The notes under the pieces were generated by a model, which saw nothing but the letters and a program-made list of their open reading frames with translations, had not been told where the DNA came from and ran no database searches. 64,000 nt of DNA, from assembly GCA_002682825.1 (NCBI GenBank), contig NOKP01000014.1, positions 1,351,781 to 1,415,780 on the forward strand. The letters run 5' to 3'. The DNA is from Neonectria sp. B-13 (taxonomy: Eukaryota > Ascomycota > Sordariomycetes > Hypocreales > Nectriaceae). The translations under genes and the position numbers were made by a program. Shown here one piece after another: positions 1 to 12,300 of the stretch (the stretch's first letter is position 1; each line of letters starts with the position of its first letter).

Positions 1-69
1 GCCTTCGGACATGCAGCACTGCTGGGAAGTGCAAGCGTGTGGAGCACGACTGTGAAGAGCCTGACCACT
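1..69 (+). CDS. possible 3' end of a cysteine-rich protein (partial)
   Basis: The third forward frame is open from the window edge to a TAG at 67-69. It encodes about 22 residues that include three cysteines (spacing roughly C-5-C-7-C) and a hydrophilic acidic tail. This could be the C-terminus of a small secreted or cysteine-rich protein that starts outside the window. The stretch is too short to assign a family and may be chance. Confidence 0.15.
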
Positions 70-719
70 AGGGTACATTTCCGAGCATATCGCCGCGACG
101 GCTTAATAATGTACTAGGTTGTATGGGTGTTACTTATCTGCTAATCCTTAGTTCGTGGTTCCCCACCGAAATGTCGTCGGGCAGCCAGTATGCCGGGGAG
201 CAGTCCGATGGCTGATTGCTCAAGACTTGCCTCGAACTTCTCTCGAACGGGAGTTATGCAAGAAAACCCATACGAATAACCTGTTCAGGAAAATATGAGA
301 ATCGGAAGGAATGGTAGGATATCCAGCGTCACATTCAACATAACATGCCCGAGATAGATCTGTAGAGATATTCGTGCTCAGTTTTCGTCAATGACATCTC
401 CGCGACTTCAGAGTGTTCCTTGATAATTTCTCTCTTATCAACCGTGTTTCTATGTACTAAAAAAAAGTAAACCGGTATTAAGTCAACCTCTTTTTCTAGT
501 TATTAAGCTTTAAGCTGCGAAAGCACACTCCGTCGAAACCTAAAACCCATAACATAAACTATGTCCTAGTTTAAGGTACCACTAATTTATGATAAACTGA
601 CTTGTTTGCCTAGGATATTGATATCATGGTTGAGAAGATATGGTATTTCGTCTCGAGACTGTACGGCAATCTAACATGTTCAAAGCTCTGGACGCTTCGT
701 GATGAGTGCTTGTTCTGCA
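70..719. other. AT-richer intergenic stretch
   Basis: No coding signal is seen on either strand. The DNA is clearly more AT-rich than the rest of the window, with short A and T runs around 457-510. It lies downstream of the Zn2Cys6 gene on the minus strand and would hold its 3' UTR. Confidence 0.5.
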
Positions 720-2133
720 TCATTCATCAGCGATTTCAACCACGCGTGACAATTCCTCATTCGCGGATTGAACAAATTCCATCGGCCAGCGGATGTATTC
801 CTTGTATTCAGCAGGCAACTTCTGCTCGAGTTCGAGTATCCAGCACACGATGATAGTCCTCCTGAAGGGAAACAAGTCCATGACCGTCTTCATTGGGTTG
901 ATTCCAACATAGTACTCAATAATGAAGAAGTGGATCAAAATTAGTTGCGCTGTCAAGTTTGAAGGGTCCGTGAAAAGCCCGAATTCAGTGTTAGATGCAT
1001 CACCAAACACGGCATAAGCTGCAGAAGCCTCCATGACCGCTACCAATGCTGTTAGCGATGACGTAAGTCAGTGTGAAAGGCAATCCATACCGTCCAGGTC
1101 TGATATTCTTGCCGCTTTCAGTAAGCTCTCGAGAATAGCAAGATACTCGACTTCCAGTATGCTGCGGCACAATGGGGCCAGAGCTCTAGTGGAAGCCTGA
1201 GCAGCATCAACAAGGTCGTCATCCAGCCCATTCACAGGAGTATCCCGATTGATCGCCTGTAGGGACTCTTTATGTTCCTCATTTGAAAAGGTCTGAAAGA
1301 TAGACTCAGTGAAAGGCGGCATGGCAGATGTGGAGACTACCGTACACCCGCGAATCATGCACAGAAACTCCAGCATACCTCCCGGCATATAAGACGACTG
1401 GAAAGCCAGAGCCATACACGTGGCAAACCGGGCATCCCCTTCGGCTTTCGACGAGCACGGCTTGTTCAACGCTTGATTGAGAGATCCGATGGCAGAAACG
1501 CGATGACTTAGCGCCTCGGAGGTGTAGTCGGCCTTACTTCCCAGAGACAAGTGAGAGGCCGCCAGTCCAAGCATTGCGTGGATCAAGAAATCGAACTAAG
1601 CGGTGAGTATGTGCGTTAGACTTTGAAACTCTTGTTAATTCATCGAAAATCAGGACGACACTGACATTATGAGAGAGTGCAGAAACTTCTTGCCAAATCG
1701 CGTTTCCGTGCAGCGGCAAAGGCGGGTATGCGTGAAACAGAAAATGGTGAAACAAACGCAAGTCCCCCATCGTGAATTGAGTCGGCGTCGACTGAAGTGC
1801 TCTTTCAGGAGACGGCGAAGTCGTTGAAGGACACAATGCGAGGTCGTTTTCACTCGGATACTCGCACAAGAGACCAAGACGCTCGCAATGGCTACAGCCA
1901 GGCAGAGTCTCCTGGCATTTCACCTTCCTCCGCTTGCAATTGAGACAGCCCTTTCTAGACTTGGTATGACCCTTTCGCGGTATCGGTTTGCGACGCGGTC
2001 GAACGACACACTCGCTTCCGGACGAGCTATGCTCTGTCAGTGAGGGTGGAGACGGCAAGGCTGGTAACCGCTCTTGTCTATATCTGCCAAGTACCAGCGT
2101 TTGCGAGTCCATGACGGATACATGTACAGCCAT
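720..2133 (-). CDS. Zn2Cys6 transcription factor, sterol-uptake-control (Upc2) type
   Basis: Three exons, 2133-1666, 1595-1091 and 1048-720, give a 433-residue protein. Introns are 70 bp (CTAAC branch, TTAG end) and 42 bp (ends AACAG). The binuclear zinc cluster is complete, with Cys at 63, 66, 73, 80, 83 and 90, preceded by a basic stretch. After a Ser/Thr/Pro linker comes a segment of the type FTMGDLRLFHHFLFHAYPPL, and exon 2 opens with FLIHAMLGLAASHL. That layout is typical of the Upc2/sterol-uptake-control group and related fungal regulators. It should act in the nucleus on DNA; the target pathway cannot be told from sequence. A second ATG at codon 8 is an alternative start. The DJ-1/PfpI gene lies upstream on the same strand, which gives no firm hint of a shared target. 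Confidence 0.85.
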
Positions 2134-2641
2134 CCGTTGTAGATCGAGTGCAAAATAACCGCGGCCTGAAGCATGTCATGGGCGAACTAAAATCACGACT
2201 TAGCTTCATGGACAATACGGGCTTAGTACGTCATGGTCTGCGCCACGCTTAAGTAAGGGTAAGACCGGGCCAACGCTTTCCCGTCTCCGCTAGTTGAGCA
2301 TCTTGTCTCACAAAGGAGACAATTGCGCTAATTACACGATAATGGTCTATATTGACAACCATCGTCGATACTGTTAGTTGTGGACTTCCTCAATCATACA
2401 ATCTCCCAATTCTCGTGGTGGTCCGAAGTGCGGCGCGATCTTGCAGGCAATAGACAGCCAGTGTGCCACCTCGTCACACATCACTTCGCCAGAGGAGCAG
2501 CTGAAGAAACCAATTTTAAAAATATCTATCCATGTTATAGAGTTATAGAGTAGAGAAATGGTTCAATGGTCTAAAATCTGTTGACAACATTCGCTTCCTA
2601 GATCTTCGAGGTTAGGAGAACCACATGCTCCCGCTTGGTTG
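2134..2641. other. intergenic region between DJ-1/PfpI gene and Zn2Cys6 gene
   Basis: This 508-bp stretch has no coding signal. It must hold the 3' UTR of the DJ-1/PfpI gene and the promoter of the Zn2Cys6 gene, both on the minus strand. I see no clear TATA box or regulator site. Confidence 0.5.
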
Positions 2642-3242
2642 TTACCCCGAGTATTGTGCAAAATCATCCCTCTTCGGGTCTGTGTTTCTCACATATTCCG
2701 ATTGAATTGCAATGTCCGAAGCAATATCTTCCCCAAAGTGGTTGGCGACAAAGGCGTACATCATATCGATGCCGGCCGTGATGCCAGACGACGTCCAGAA
2801 ATTACCGCTTGTGACCCATCGAGCTTCACGAATCCAGCTCACCTTGGGACCTTGAGAAGTGGCCTGAATTGATATGGGTCAGTTTACATGTTTGTATCAA
2901 GTATAGACTCGAATCCGATTACACACCCAAGAGAAAGACCGCTTGTTGGATGTCGCTTCGTGCCCGTCCAATAGCCCCGCTCTCGCAACCAGAGCACTCC
3001 CGGTGCATACTGTAAGTAGATACCTCAGCGCAGGGTACGTTTGTTGTAAATAGTCGATAACAGGCTGGGTTCTCTCGACGTTGCGTGTCCCCAAACCTCC
3101 TGGAACCAAGAGAACTTCGACATCGGGTGGGGGGTTCTGGAAGGTATGTGTAGGTACGACACTCTGGCCGATGGTGGCAGTTCCCGGATTCTCAACTCTT
3201 GTAGAAACGGGATCCAGCGTCTCTGCAATTATGAATAGCTCA
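2642..3242 (-). CDS. DJ-1/PfpI family protein, 5' end lost in assembly gap
   Basis: Two exons are visible: from the gap edge (3242) to 2927, and 2863-2642, with a 63-bp intron (GTGTGT...CAG). The protein enters in frame from the N run. It shows the class I glutamine-amidotransferase-like fold of the DJ-1/PfpI superfamily: a VLLVPGG loop, a nucleophile elbow with Cys in LTVCTGSALVARAGLLDG, the NKRSFSW segment, and a C-terminal part with VTSGNFWTSSGITAGIDM. This subgroup includes isonitrile-hydratase-like and AraC-N-terminal-like proteins and is common in fungi; the substrate is unknown. About 35-50 N-terminal residues are missing by comparison with usual family length. No continuation is found on the far side of the gap, so the gene is truncated by the assembly rather than by mutation. 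Confidence 0.85.
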
Positions 3243-3342
3243 NNNNNNNNNNNNNNNNNNNNNNNNNNNNNNNNNNNNNNNNNNNNNNNNNNNNNNNNNN
3301 NNNNNNNNNNNNNNNNNNNNNNNNNNNNNNNNNNNNNNNNNN
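3243..3342. other. assembly gap (100 N)
   Basis: The sequence is a run of exactly 100 Ns, the usual placeholder for a gap of unknown size. It interrupts the DJ-1/PfpI gene, and the flanking DNA differs sharply in composition. Confidence 0.98.
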
Positions 3343-3358
3343 GGGGCACTTATTTTCT

Positions 3359-3380
3359 GGGTGGGGAGGGGGAGGAGGGG
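3359..3380 (+). repeat. G-quadruplex-type G tract beside the gap
   Basis: Four runs of three to five G (3359-3361, 3363-3366, 3368-3372, 3377-3380) with loops of 1, 1 and 4 bases fit the standard G3+N1-7 motif. A second set lies at 3691-3736. Confidence 0.6.
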
Positions 3381-3690
3381 AAAACGCTGCAAGACTGCAA
3401 GAGACGACGGAACGAGGGAACGAGGGAGGGAAGGAGCGAGGGAGAGACGGAAAGAGGGAGGGAGGGGTGGCTGAGGGAGTCACTGGGGCTGGTATCCGGG
3501 GGGGCGCAACCCGACTCCCCCAGCTGCTGGGCATTTGCCATTCGGGTACGTACCTCCCTACTCGGTCTTGGTCTGTAAAGTGGCCCTGTCTGGGCACTCG
3601 TGCCAGCGAAGCATACTTGACGCCAGCTGCTCAGCGCACTGGACAGAGGGCACAGGGCACTGGCATCAGCACCGGCGCCGGTATGGTGCA

Positions 3691-3736
3691 GGGAGGGGGC
3701 AGAGGAGGGGAAAGGAGGGGAGGGGAAAAGGGATGG
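3691..3736 (+). repeat. second G-quadruplex-type tract
   Basis: At least five runs of three or more G within 46 bases, separated by short A/G or C loops, on the same strand as the tract at 3359-3380. Confidence 0.55.
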
Positions 3737-6700
3737 GGACATCGATGAAGGGCACAGGGCCGCTGTACTGCGCATTGAGGGGGGCGGGCAGCACAGCACA
3801 GCACAGCACAGCTCACAACACAGCGCTGCCCGGAGCGGAACGCAACACGGCGGCCAAGTGTCCGGGCATGCTAACCATTAACCCAACAGCGGGGCCCCCT
3901 TCAGTGGAGGGGCACTACCTGAGGGGCTCCAGTGCCGGACCCCTCTAAAATCCCCCCCTACGCCCTAGGCTGTTTACGGGTGTAGCAACCCATGCCTGGC
4001 GATTACGGGCGAGGCGGACGAGGGTCGCGGGTGAAAATTCTGTCAGGAGAACCTGGCCAACGCCCCCTCACTAAAAGCAGCGCTGGCCGTTGTCCGAGAC
4101 ACGACGGCGGACAATGCCAGGTACACCGCGGCGCTGACCTGGGCCCGCTGGCTACCTGCATAGTACAAGCACCCTGGCCAGCTTGGTTCCTGCAGCCCTG
4201 GTCCGCTATTTTTGCTTTCCGGCGCTCTTTCAGGTGGGTGCGCGATGGGGATGATGGGGGCCGATACCACAACGGGAGGCGGTTTTGCTTGTTCGTGCAG
4301 GGCCTAAGGCGCGATGCTGGGCCGCCCCATCAGGAAGACCATGGGTCAAGGCAGCGTTCGCGTGTCGGTCACGAAGTCGGTGTCGTCGAAATGTCGGAGT
4401 CAAAGTCGGTGTCGAGAGGGCCGAGAGAACGGTGAACGGAAACCCATGGCTGGCGGCAACGACACACTCCACTTGCAATCCATCAAGGCAGTCTCGCTGG
4501 CTAGCGGTCTACTATGTAAGGCCCAGAGGTCCACCAAGCCCGCAGTCCACAGTCCAGTCCGCCAGGCCTTGGAACGAGGGAACCAAGTCTATCAGGAAAA
4601 CAGGGAGGGGACTTGCTTGCTTTGGGATAAGAGAACAGGGGGGAGGCCAAACAGTGAGCAAAGGGCAACAAGCAACGGGAAGCGGGCAACGAGCAGGGGT
4701 GACGGGGAATCAGGAGCACAGGCAAACAGGGACATGCAAACGAGGCCCGAGTCGCCATGGCCACTGCGACGACGACGCGATGATGCGGCGAGGCAGAGGG
4801 ATCGATTCGCTGGCAGGCTAGCCCAGCCTCGTCACCCCTGGCCAGGCTGGCCACTCGTCGCCACTCGTCAGCCAGACCCGGGAAACAAGATGAAATCATC
4901 ATGGATTGGGTTGGCCTGGCGGGGAAGCTCAAGAGCTCCGGTGGGAAGCTGGGAGCTGGGAGCTGGAGAGCTCTGCCTACCGTCACCAGCGCAGATCAGG
5001 CGTAGCGCCATCCGACGAAGCGCCTGTCAAGAGATCCCGCTTCCAGAGCACCGGCGCAAAGGCGATGGCTCCGCGCCCTGCATCCCGCGGCCCACCCGAA
5101 GCAAATCTCCCAAACCGAGTTAAGGGCGTTTTGTTGGTGGCTAGCAGGAGCTCGTGTTGCCCTGCTTCCCCGACGCCGCCCCGTCCCGCTAGATGCGACC
5201 CTCACACTGTACATGTTTGCGTATCGCTGCCGCAATTTCAAACGGTGCGATCCGCCCAAGGGGCACGGCTTGCTGCTTGGATAATCATCTCTGGGACAAA
5301 GTAATCTCTCTTGAGGTCGGTGCTTAATTTAATCGATATCCCTTTTTATATATCTTGTATGCCAGAGGACGTGCAACCTCTCATCTGCCGTGGCCGCCAG
5401 AGTTTGATCGCTATGGTTGTGTCCGTGGCATCCATGTCTCCGTTCTGGAACATCGTGTCCGTCCGAGTCCGTCCAGCCAAAGCAATAATGCGTAGGAGTC
5501 ATGTCCCAAGTCCCAAGATGAAGGACTGCTCATTTCCCTTCCCTGCGGCAAGGAAGAGTTGTCCACAAGGCGAGGCCGATTGGCTTTGTGATAGCAACGC
5601 ACAGTGCATGTGCGCGCAGCACTCGTCCCTGACGTATCTCTATGCACCAGCGGGCTCCATCTCGGCTGCGATGGAATGGGCAATGAGCATGCGCTCCAAG
5701 AAGCCAACCGTCCCTATGCTGCAGACGGGCCCGCACGGAAGAAGTGGACTCTTGAGTCGGCAGCGACCCGGAGCGGAGTCCTGTACGAAGTACGAATAGT
5801 CGCAGGCCAAACACCCACCGAAATTCAGGCGTGAAAGATCGACAGGAACCGAGTGACAGAACATTCCGAGAAGCACGACAAGTAACAATCTCCCGGTCAC
5901 TTATCGGTGCCAATAATCTGGAATACACGAAATGAGGAATGAAATGGGAGGCGGATTGAGGATTGCAGGATCCACGTCTGTACCCACACGACAGGAGAAG
6001 GAAGAAAAGCGACAGAACGGAGCATTCAAGCGACGCTGGCGAGTGACGACCGCCATCGGCCACCAACAGGGAGTTCCCAGGGAGGGAGCATTGTGATCTG
6101 GGATGCGAGCTAGAAGGGTTCATCTGGTCATGGAAAGAATGGAAACCCAGCAACTGAAGCCCCTCCGTCGTCCGGCTCCCTCGGATCGCAAACCTATTTG
6201 TCCTTTGCCCTGTAAGTACCCCGCAACGGTCGGACGGCACTGGCGCCCGAACGGATCCATCAACCAAGTCCACTCGGGGGAGATGGAGGGGAGATGGAGG
6301 GGCCGGGAAGAGAGAGGAGAGGAAGCCAAGTGACCCAGGCGGAAGGCCGATGGCCGAACCCGTGAATGATCCGCAGGAGTTCCGAAGGCTACCGGGTCCT
6401 ATCGAGCGCACAAGCCATGCATTCGACTCGAACGGGGGGTTTTGGGCCATGCTTTGTGATGCTCCCGAGCAACATCAAGAGAAGGAGCATCCTCCATCTC
6501 TAAACGCAGAGGACATGCTCAGAAGGGTCGGTGTGTGCTTTGTTCCCAGTAGTGTGTAACTAAGCTCGCGTTGCTGTCTTGGGTGATCCACGTCGGCGGG
6601 CTAGTCCATCGCGATGGTATGGCGGGCGGGTCCGCGGCACTGTCCCGGTGTAGGGAGCCACCGTTTGGGACGGGCTCCACGTGGTGTCAAGACGATGGGC

Positions 6701-9335
6701 GGAGTGCATGAGTGCGTGCGTGCCTCTCCAAAGCACTCAATCCAGTCACGCTCTCACTTTTGTCCGTACTTATGCACGGTACCTCGATGTCCGGTTCCTT
6801 TGATGACTCTCCTCTCGCGCCCTCTTTCTCGTTCCTCTCAGGGCTCGTTACTGTCAACCGACAATCCTCGTGCCGACTGGGCGGCGTGGGAGGCAGCAGT
6901 GGGACTAAATCAAAGGTTCGATTGCGCACATGCCATCTTAACTACTTCCCCTAGGTGTTCAAGTGTCCGCTGGCATGTCTGATGCTCCCCATCTCTCCGA
7001 TCTAGAGTCATAGGCTCCAGGCTGGATCGTAACACTCCCTACGCACAGCCAAGCGCAAAGTGGGCAGGTTTGCCGTCAAGGGGGTAGCTGAAGCTGGGGG
7101 AGGGGAAACCATCGAGACTGGTAGTGTGGCAGAGTGGGAGGGAGAACGTGGGAGCCCAAGGACGAAAACGGTGCACCAAGCCGGATATTGCGTCGTGGCT
7201 TTGTCCGGGGGCTGACCGGCCCAAAACTGCGTCGCATCAGGAAGGAGGGGAGACCGGTGATGAGCTTCCACCTGAGGCAGACACAGAGAACGAAACAAGC
7301 CAAAACCTGGTCCTCCTGTCCGTCGATGGTCGCCCTGCTCTTGGGCGAATGCACTAACTGGCCCTTATCAGAAGGCGCTTGCCTTTCCAGCGGTGCTGCT
7401 ACGCAGAGGTCGAGGGATGGTATAATACCAGTGCAATAGCTGGGCGTGAGCACCACCAACGAGGACGAGCACCTGAGTTCATATGCCAGGATACCCTGAC
7501 CTTCAGAGGGTAATGCTGCGCGCGTCACCTTGCCTAGCTGGCCCGGCTCCCGGTCCAAGTGGCTTTGCGTTGGCTGGTAACTTCTTGCGCTGGCTGACTC
7601 ATCCCGGTCGCATGGGAAACCAGGAGATAAATTGGGTCAGCGGGACGGTTGGCGAAGGAAGTGTGAGGAGTGCCTCCTTGGATGGATGCATCACGGGTGA
7701 TGCATGCATCACGGAGCAGTTGGAGGCTGCGAGTGGACGCACGCGCGCCTTGAGTTGAGCGCATTGGCTCATCGACGAACGAAGGCGGACCACCCACATG
7801 TCCAGTGGCTCTTTCAAAACAAGAGGTCAGTGTACATGTTGCGGCAGGGCTCCTAGGCTTGTTGTATCTCCTCCTGGCCGCGCTGTAGGGTAGTACATCT
7901 CTGCGAGTTTCGGAGGCATTGATGCCCGGGTCAGTGTTTGTACTAGTATCACTTGCTCGCCACTTGGCCATCGTCGATAAGACTCTGGCGTAGAAGTAAA
8001 GGCAACCCAACTATTATGCCGGCGAGTGGCTGCCCATCGTCAAGGTAGGATAGGCCAGGCACCTCACCAGCGCTCGGCAAGCTGTTGTCGAAGGTTAGTT
8101 ACCAGCGTTATTGCTACTGATAAGTCCTATGTAGTAGGGGCATGGGCATGTTGGTTCTGGTTCTCATCAGGCCCATGTCTGTTGTTGGCAAGGGACGACC
8201 AGATAATTAGTGCAACGTACCTGACTTGACCTAAGCTACTGGGTGAGTTTTGTGTTGTGTCCCAGTGGGGTGTGGTTGAGTGTCATAATGAGATGCCAGG
8301 CTGCTCAACAGTCTCGTCTACCACTTCGCACCTATAGGTACTTACTCACTCAGCTGGGGTCAGGGTATCGGAGGGTGAGCGTCAGTGTCAGTGCGGATGC
8401 GGACATGCGTGGGTGCGAGTCAACCCCTCCTCTACTCTGCCCGTTCTGGGGCCTCGTGTGGACGGGCGGCATCTCCCCGACAGCCATTGGATTGCTTCCC
8501 TTTGTTGTCAACCACGGCCATCAACGGGTGTGACCTCTCCCCGCTTTCACCACAGCAACAATAACAACCCATTGCTCCGTTCCCTTTCAGCGCATATGGA
8601 GTACTGATAATTGGGAATCGAGTCGATTGCCTCGCTGCCAGGCCTTAACCCCTCGCCAGACAGTGCCGTCCTCGTCCCCGTCCCTTCCAGGTGCAGGTCA
8701 GGGCTTCGAAAGGCCAGAGCGGGCTCCAAGTGCAGGGCTTCAAAGGCCAGGGCCGGTCACCTCCTCCACTGCAACTCCAGGGCTAGGGTCTTGGGTACCA
8801 TCCATTCGACCTCGGCCTGGTCTGACTGGGACTGGACGTCTCAGAACCCTCAGCCAACCCGCCGCCGCAGCCGTGGCCGTGGCCGTGGCCGCCCGTGGTG
8901 GCCTGCTCTCCGCAGCCCCTCCCCGACCACTCGCGTTACGGGCTTGTGGCTGACCTGTAGGATAGGCTGTCGCTGTCTTTGTCGCCCCTCCCGAGCCTCC
9001 CTCCCCCTTGGAATCTGGAACCGCTCTTCTCTGCATTCTGCATTCTGCTGCGCTGCTGCGGTCAGCGAGCCCTGTGACTGCCAATCCGTGCGAGCCTCTA
9101 ACCTTTGTGCGACCGTGAACCCCCAACCCACGAGCCTAGTGGTGGCATGCTGCTTCTGCCGCTTCTGCTGCTGCTGCACAATCGCTACCGCTGCGAGTAG
9201 TCATCGTCAAAAGTCGGCAACACAGAATACAGCCCAGAGGCCGCTCCGCGCACACGTGCAAGCCATTTGACTTCACCAACCAGGACACGGCTGCCGCATC
9301 CGACCATGTCCTAAGTCGAGCGTGGTCGCCGCAAC

Positions 9336-12300
9336 ATGCTTAGGATACAGACCGCCGCCGTGCCGCCAAGTATCCACTCTTCGCGCACCACCCACGACCC
9401 CTCCGCCGACTCCCCGTCCGCGCGCATCACGCCTGCCTCACTTCAAGCCTCCGACCCTCATTCCTCCTCATCTAGGGTCGATCCCTCCTGGGACCTCATG
9501 AACGGCATCGTCGGTACCGCGCCTCCGGGCGCCATGTATGTCCGCGCACTCTACGACTACGAGGCCGACGACCGCACCAGCCTCAGCTTCCACGAAGGCG
9601 ATGTGATCCAGGTCATCACCCAGCTCGAGAGCGGCTGGTGGGACGGCGTCATCAATGGCGTTCGCGGATGGTTCCCTAGCAACTACTGTCAGACCATCAC
9701 CAGTCCTGATGACCTGCCTGACCCTGGCCAGAACGGCCTCGTCGGCCAAGTTGATGACGAGCCCGACGACCCAGAGATTTACGACGATCATTATGAACAG
9801 GACGACGACTCTGAGGCCGATGGGCCAGCTGGCTTGCCTCTCGAGGGAACCGACTCCATCGACAAGTCGCGAGCCGACTTCTGGATCCCCCAAGCCACTC
9901 CCGATGGCCGCCTCTTCTACTACAACATGATGACGGGCGATCACAGTATGGAGCTGCCCCTCGAGTCTCCCGTCTCCGCAACCGAGACCGGTCCACGAGA
10001 CCGTATGAACGTTAACATACCCGACAAGACGAGGCCACCTCCGGAGATGATGGCACGTGGCTTGACTCAAGACGAGGACGACGAGTCACTAACATCGGCC
10101 TCCGAGGCTGAGGGGGATTCCAGACTGGCCTCTCGCCGCTCAAAGGTATCACAACACCTGCTACCCCGTCCCCCGACTTTGCTTATAATGGTCGCTAATC
10201 AATCCTAATCCAGCCCCGAAACCGTACTTCCTTTAGTGGCGCTTTATCCCCGTCAACGTCGATGGATTCTATCAACGGTGCCTCTCCAATCGGCCGCATA
10301 AGGAATGACGTCTCACCCAACGGCAATATGACCGCTGGATTGCCAAACATAGCCTCAGCTACTTCCTTCACGAGCACCACCTACAACCTGCCGACCACGG
10401 CCACCGTTCCTCGAAGTTTCTTTGACGATGGATCCACCCCTTCTCTAAGCTGGAGCTTGCTTGTCTCCAACATGAAGCGTGCTATTGATCGATACCGCGA
10501 GGCGATAACAAACAACAACCGCTCCGAATACGTCGCAAGGGCTGAAGACATATCTGACCATCTCCGACTACTGCTCGCTGCGGGCTCTGGTACCACAGAC
10601 AACCATTCCGGCCAGCCATCCATCATCTCGACCAACAAAGCGCTCTACCCCCACTTTCGCGATATGATGTCTAAGTTTTCGAAGCTCGTCATTTCGTCAC
10701 ACATTGCTGCTGCGGACTGGCCCAACGCGGAGTCAATACAGAAATGCTTGCAGGAGGCCGATGGAGTCCTCTTGGGCGTATTCAGTTATGTCGAAGTTGC
10801 CCGACAACAACGCGGTGAAGAGATTCCTCGGCTATTCCCTGGGTTCGTTATCGGTAGCACCACCGGCGGAAGCTGGCAGAACAACGGTTTGGGTCCTCGT
10901 GACCCAATCACAGCCAATTTTCTTGAAGATGAGGAGGGTGTAGTGGATCCTACGGCCATCCTCGACAACAGATTGCTAGAACGGCTGGACGAACAGAAAC
11001 GGATTCTCGTGTCGAGCATCCGAGAGCTCGACAAGAACCTCATCTCACCAGACAAGATTGTCACCCCATATCGCCATGAAGTGATCGGAAATAACGTTTG
11101 CTTTGCTGGAGGGAGGGTGCTGGAAACATTCAAGCCATGGATTGCCATGATCGAATCCATTGACTTATCCTCCTTGGGCAATAGCTTTCAGACTCCTCAG
11201 CTTGCGGACTTTGGCACAAACAAGCAGAGCCTTTATGACAACGTATCCGACTTGCTCTTGGGTTGTCAGGCCGTTGCCGGTCCCTTGGCCGATGAGTGGG
11301 CTGAGGTTCGGGGTGAGGCCTTGGAGAACCGCCTTGAGTATGTTCGTCAGTGTGCGCGAGCGCTCGAGACCAACTCTTCTCAAATCAATTTCTCCCTGCA
11401 ACTCCTCTCAGAACAAGTCCAGATAAATTTGCAACAACAACAAATGGAACTGAGACCCCGCGAGGAACAGTTCCCCCGGATTCAGCTGCAAAGAGGAGAA
11501 ACAATGCCTTACGATCGACCACACCAACGGACCGAATCGAGGACCACTCCAGTGCGACCTCCGTTAATTACGACACAGTCGTTTACGGAGGGAGATCTCC
11601 CACCGGGCAACTTCAGGAAGGGCGACTACTCCAAGGTTAAGAAGATCTTTGGCGAAGATCCCTCGCCCCAGGCTGGCCTCCCGCCTGTCGAAGATACCCC
11701 CGAATTCCTGCGCCTCGACTTTGAGAACGACGTATCCTGGGACGCCAAGACAACCAAGCCCACCGTTAAGGGAGGCTCCCTCCTTGCTCTGGTAGAGCAG
11801 CTAACTCGTCACGATAAGCTTGACTCGAACTTTAACAATACTTTCCTCTTGACCTACCGATCCTTCACTTCGGCCCGTGAGCTCTTTGAGCTCCTTGTCA
11901 AGCGATTCGGAATCCAACCCCCTGAAGGCCTCACCCAGTCAGATTTCGACATGTGGAGAGACCGAAAGCAGAAGCTGATCCGCTTCCGAGTCGTCAATAT
12001 TCTCAAGAGTTGGTTTGATAATTTCTGGATGGAAGAATATAACGAAGAGTCCAAGCAGCTTATTCGGGATGTGTACACCTTCGCCCGAGACACTGTCAAG
12101 TCGACCGAGACCCCGGGATCCGCGCCTCTAATGGCGGTTCTAGATCAAAGGCTCAGCGGAAAGGAGGCAGGCGCTCGACGAATGATTCAAACAGTCAACC
12201 AAAACACCCCGACGCCCATCATGCCCAAGAATATGAAGAAACTCAAGTTCCTAGACATTGATGTGATCGAATTCGCCAGACAGCTTACCATTATCGAGTC

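Larger units (their letters stand above)
3343..9335. other. gene-poor GC-rich low-complexity region
   Basis: Nearly 6 kb with no ORF that resembles a protein family. Open frames up to 306 codons exist but have the Arg/Ser/Pro/Gly-rich composition expected from random GC-rich DNA. The first 400 bases are strongly G-rich on the plus strand. Around 8860-8900 there is a short CCGTGG-type repeat. The last 700 bases before the next gene are pyrimidine-rich and probably include the promoter and leader of the Ras exchange factor. Confidence 0.5.

Noticed and set aside
4314..5123. 269-codon open frame on the plus strand
   Set aside because: Arg/Gly/Ser-rich, overlaps other frames of similar quality, no family resemblance.
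5530..6450. 306-codon open frame on the minus strand
   Set aside because: Arg/Ser/Leu/Pro-rich composition without any domain; expected in GC-rich DNA with few stops; no splice or start context that extends it.
9468..10070. 200-codon antisense frame over the Ras exchange factor
   Set aside because: Lies opposite the SH3/WW coding exon, whose family match is clear; a shadow frame.
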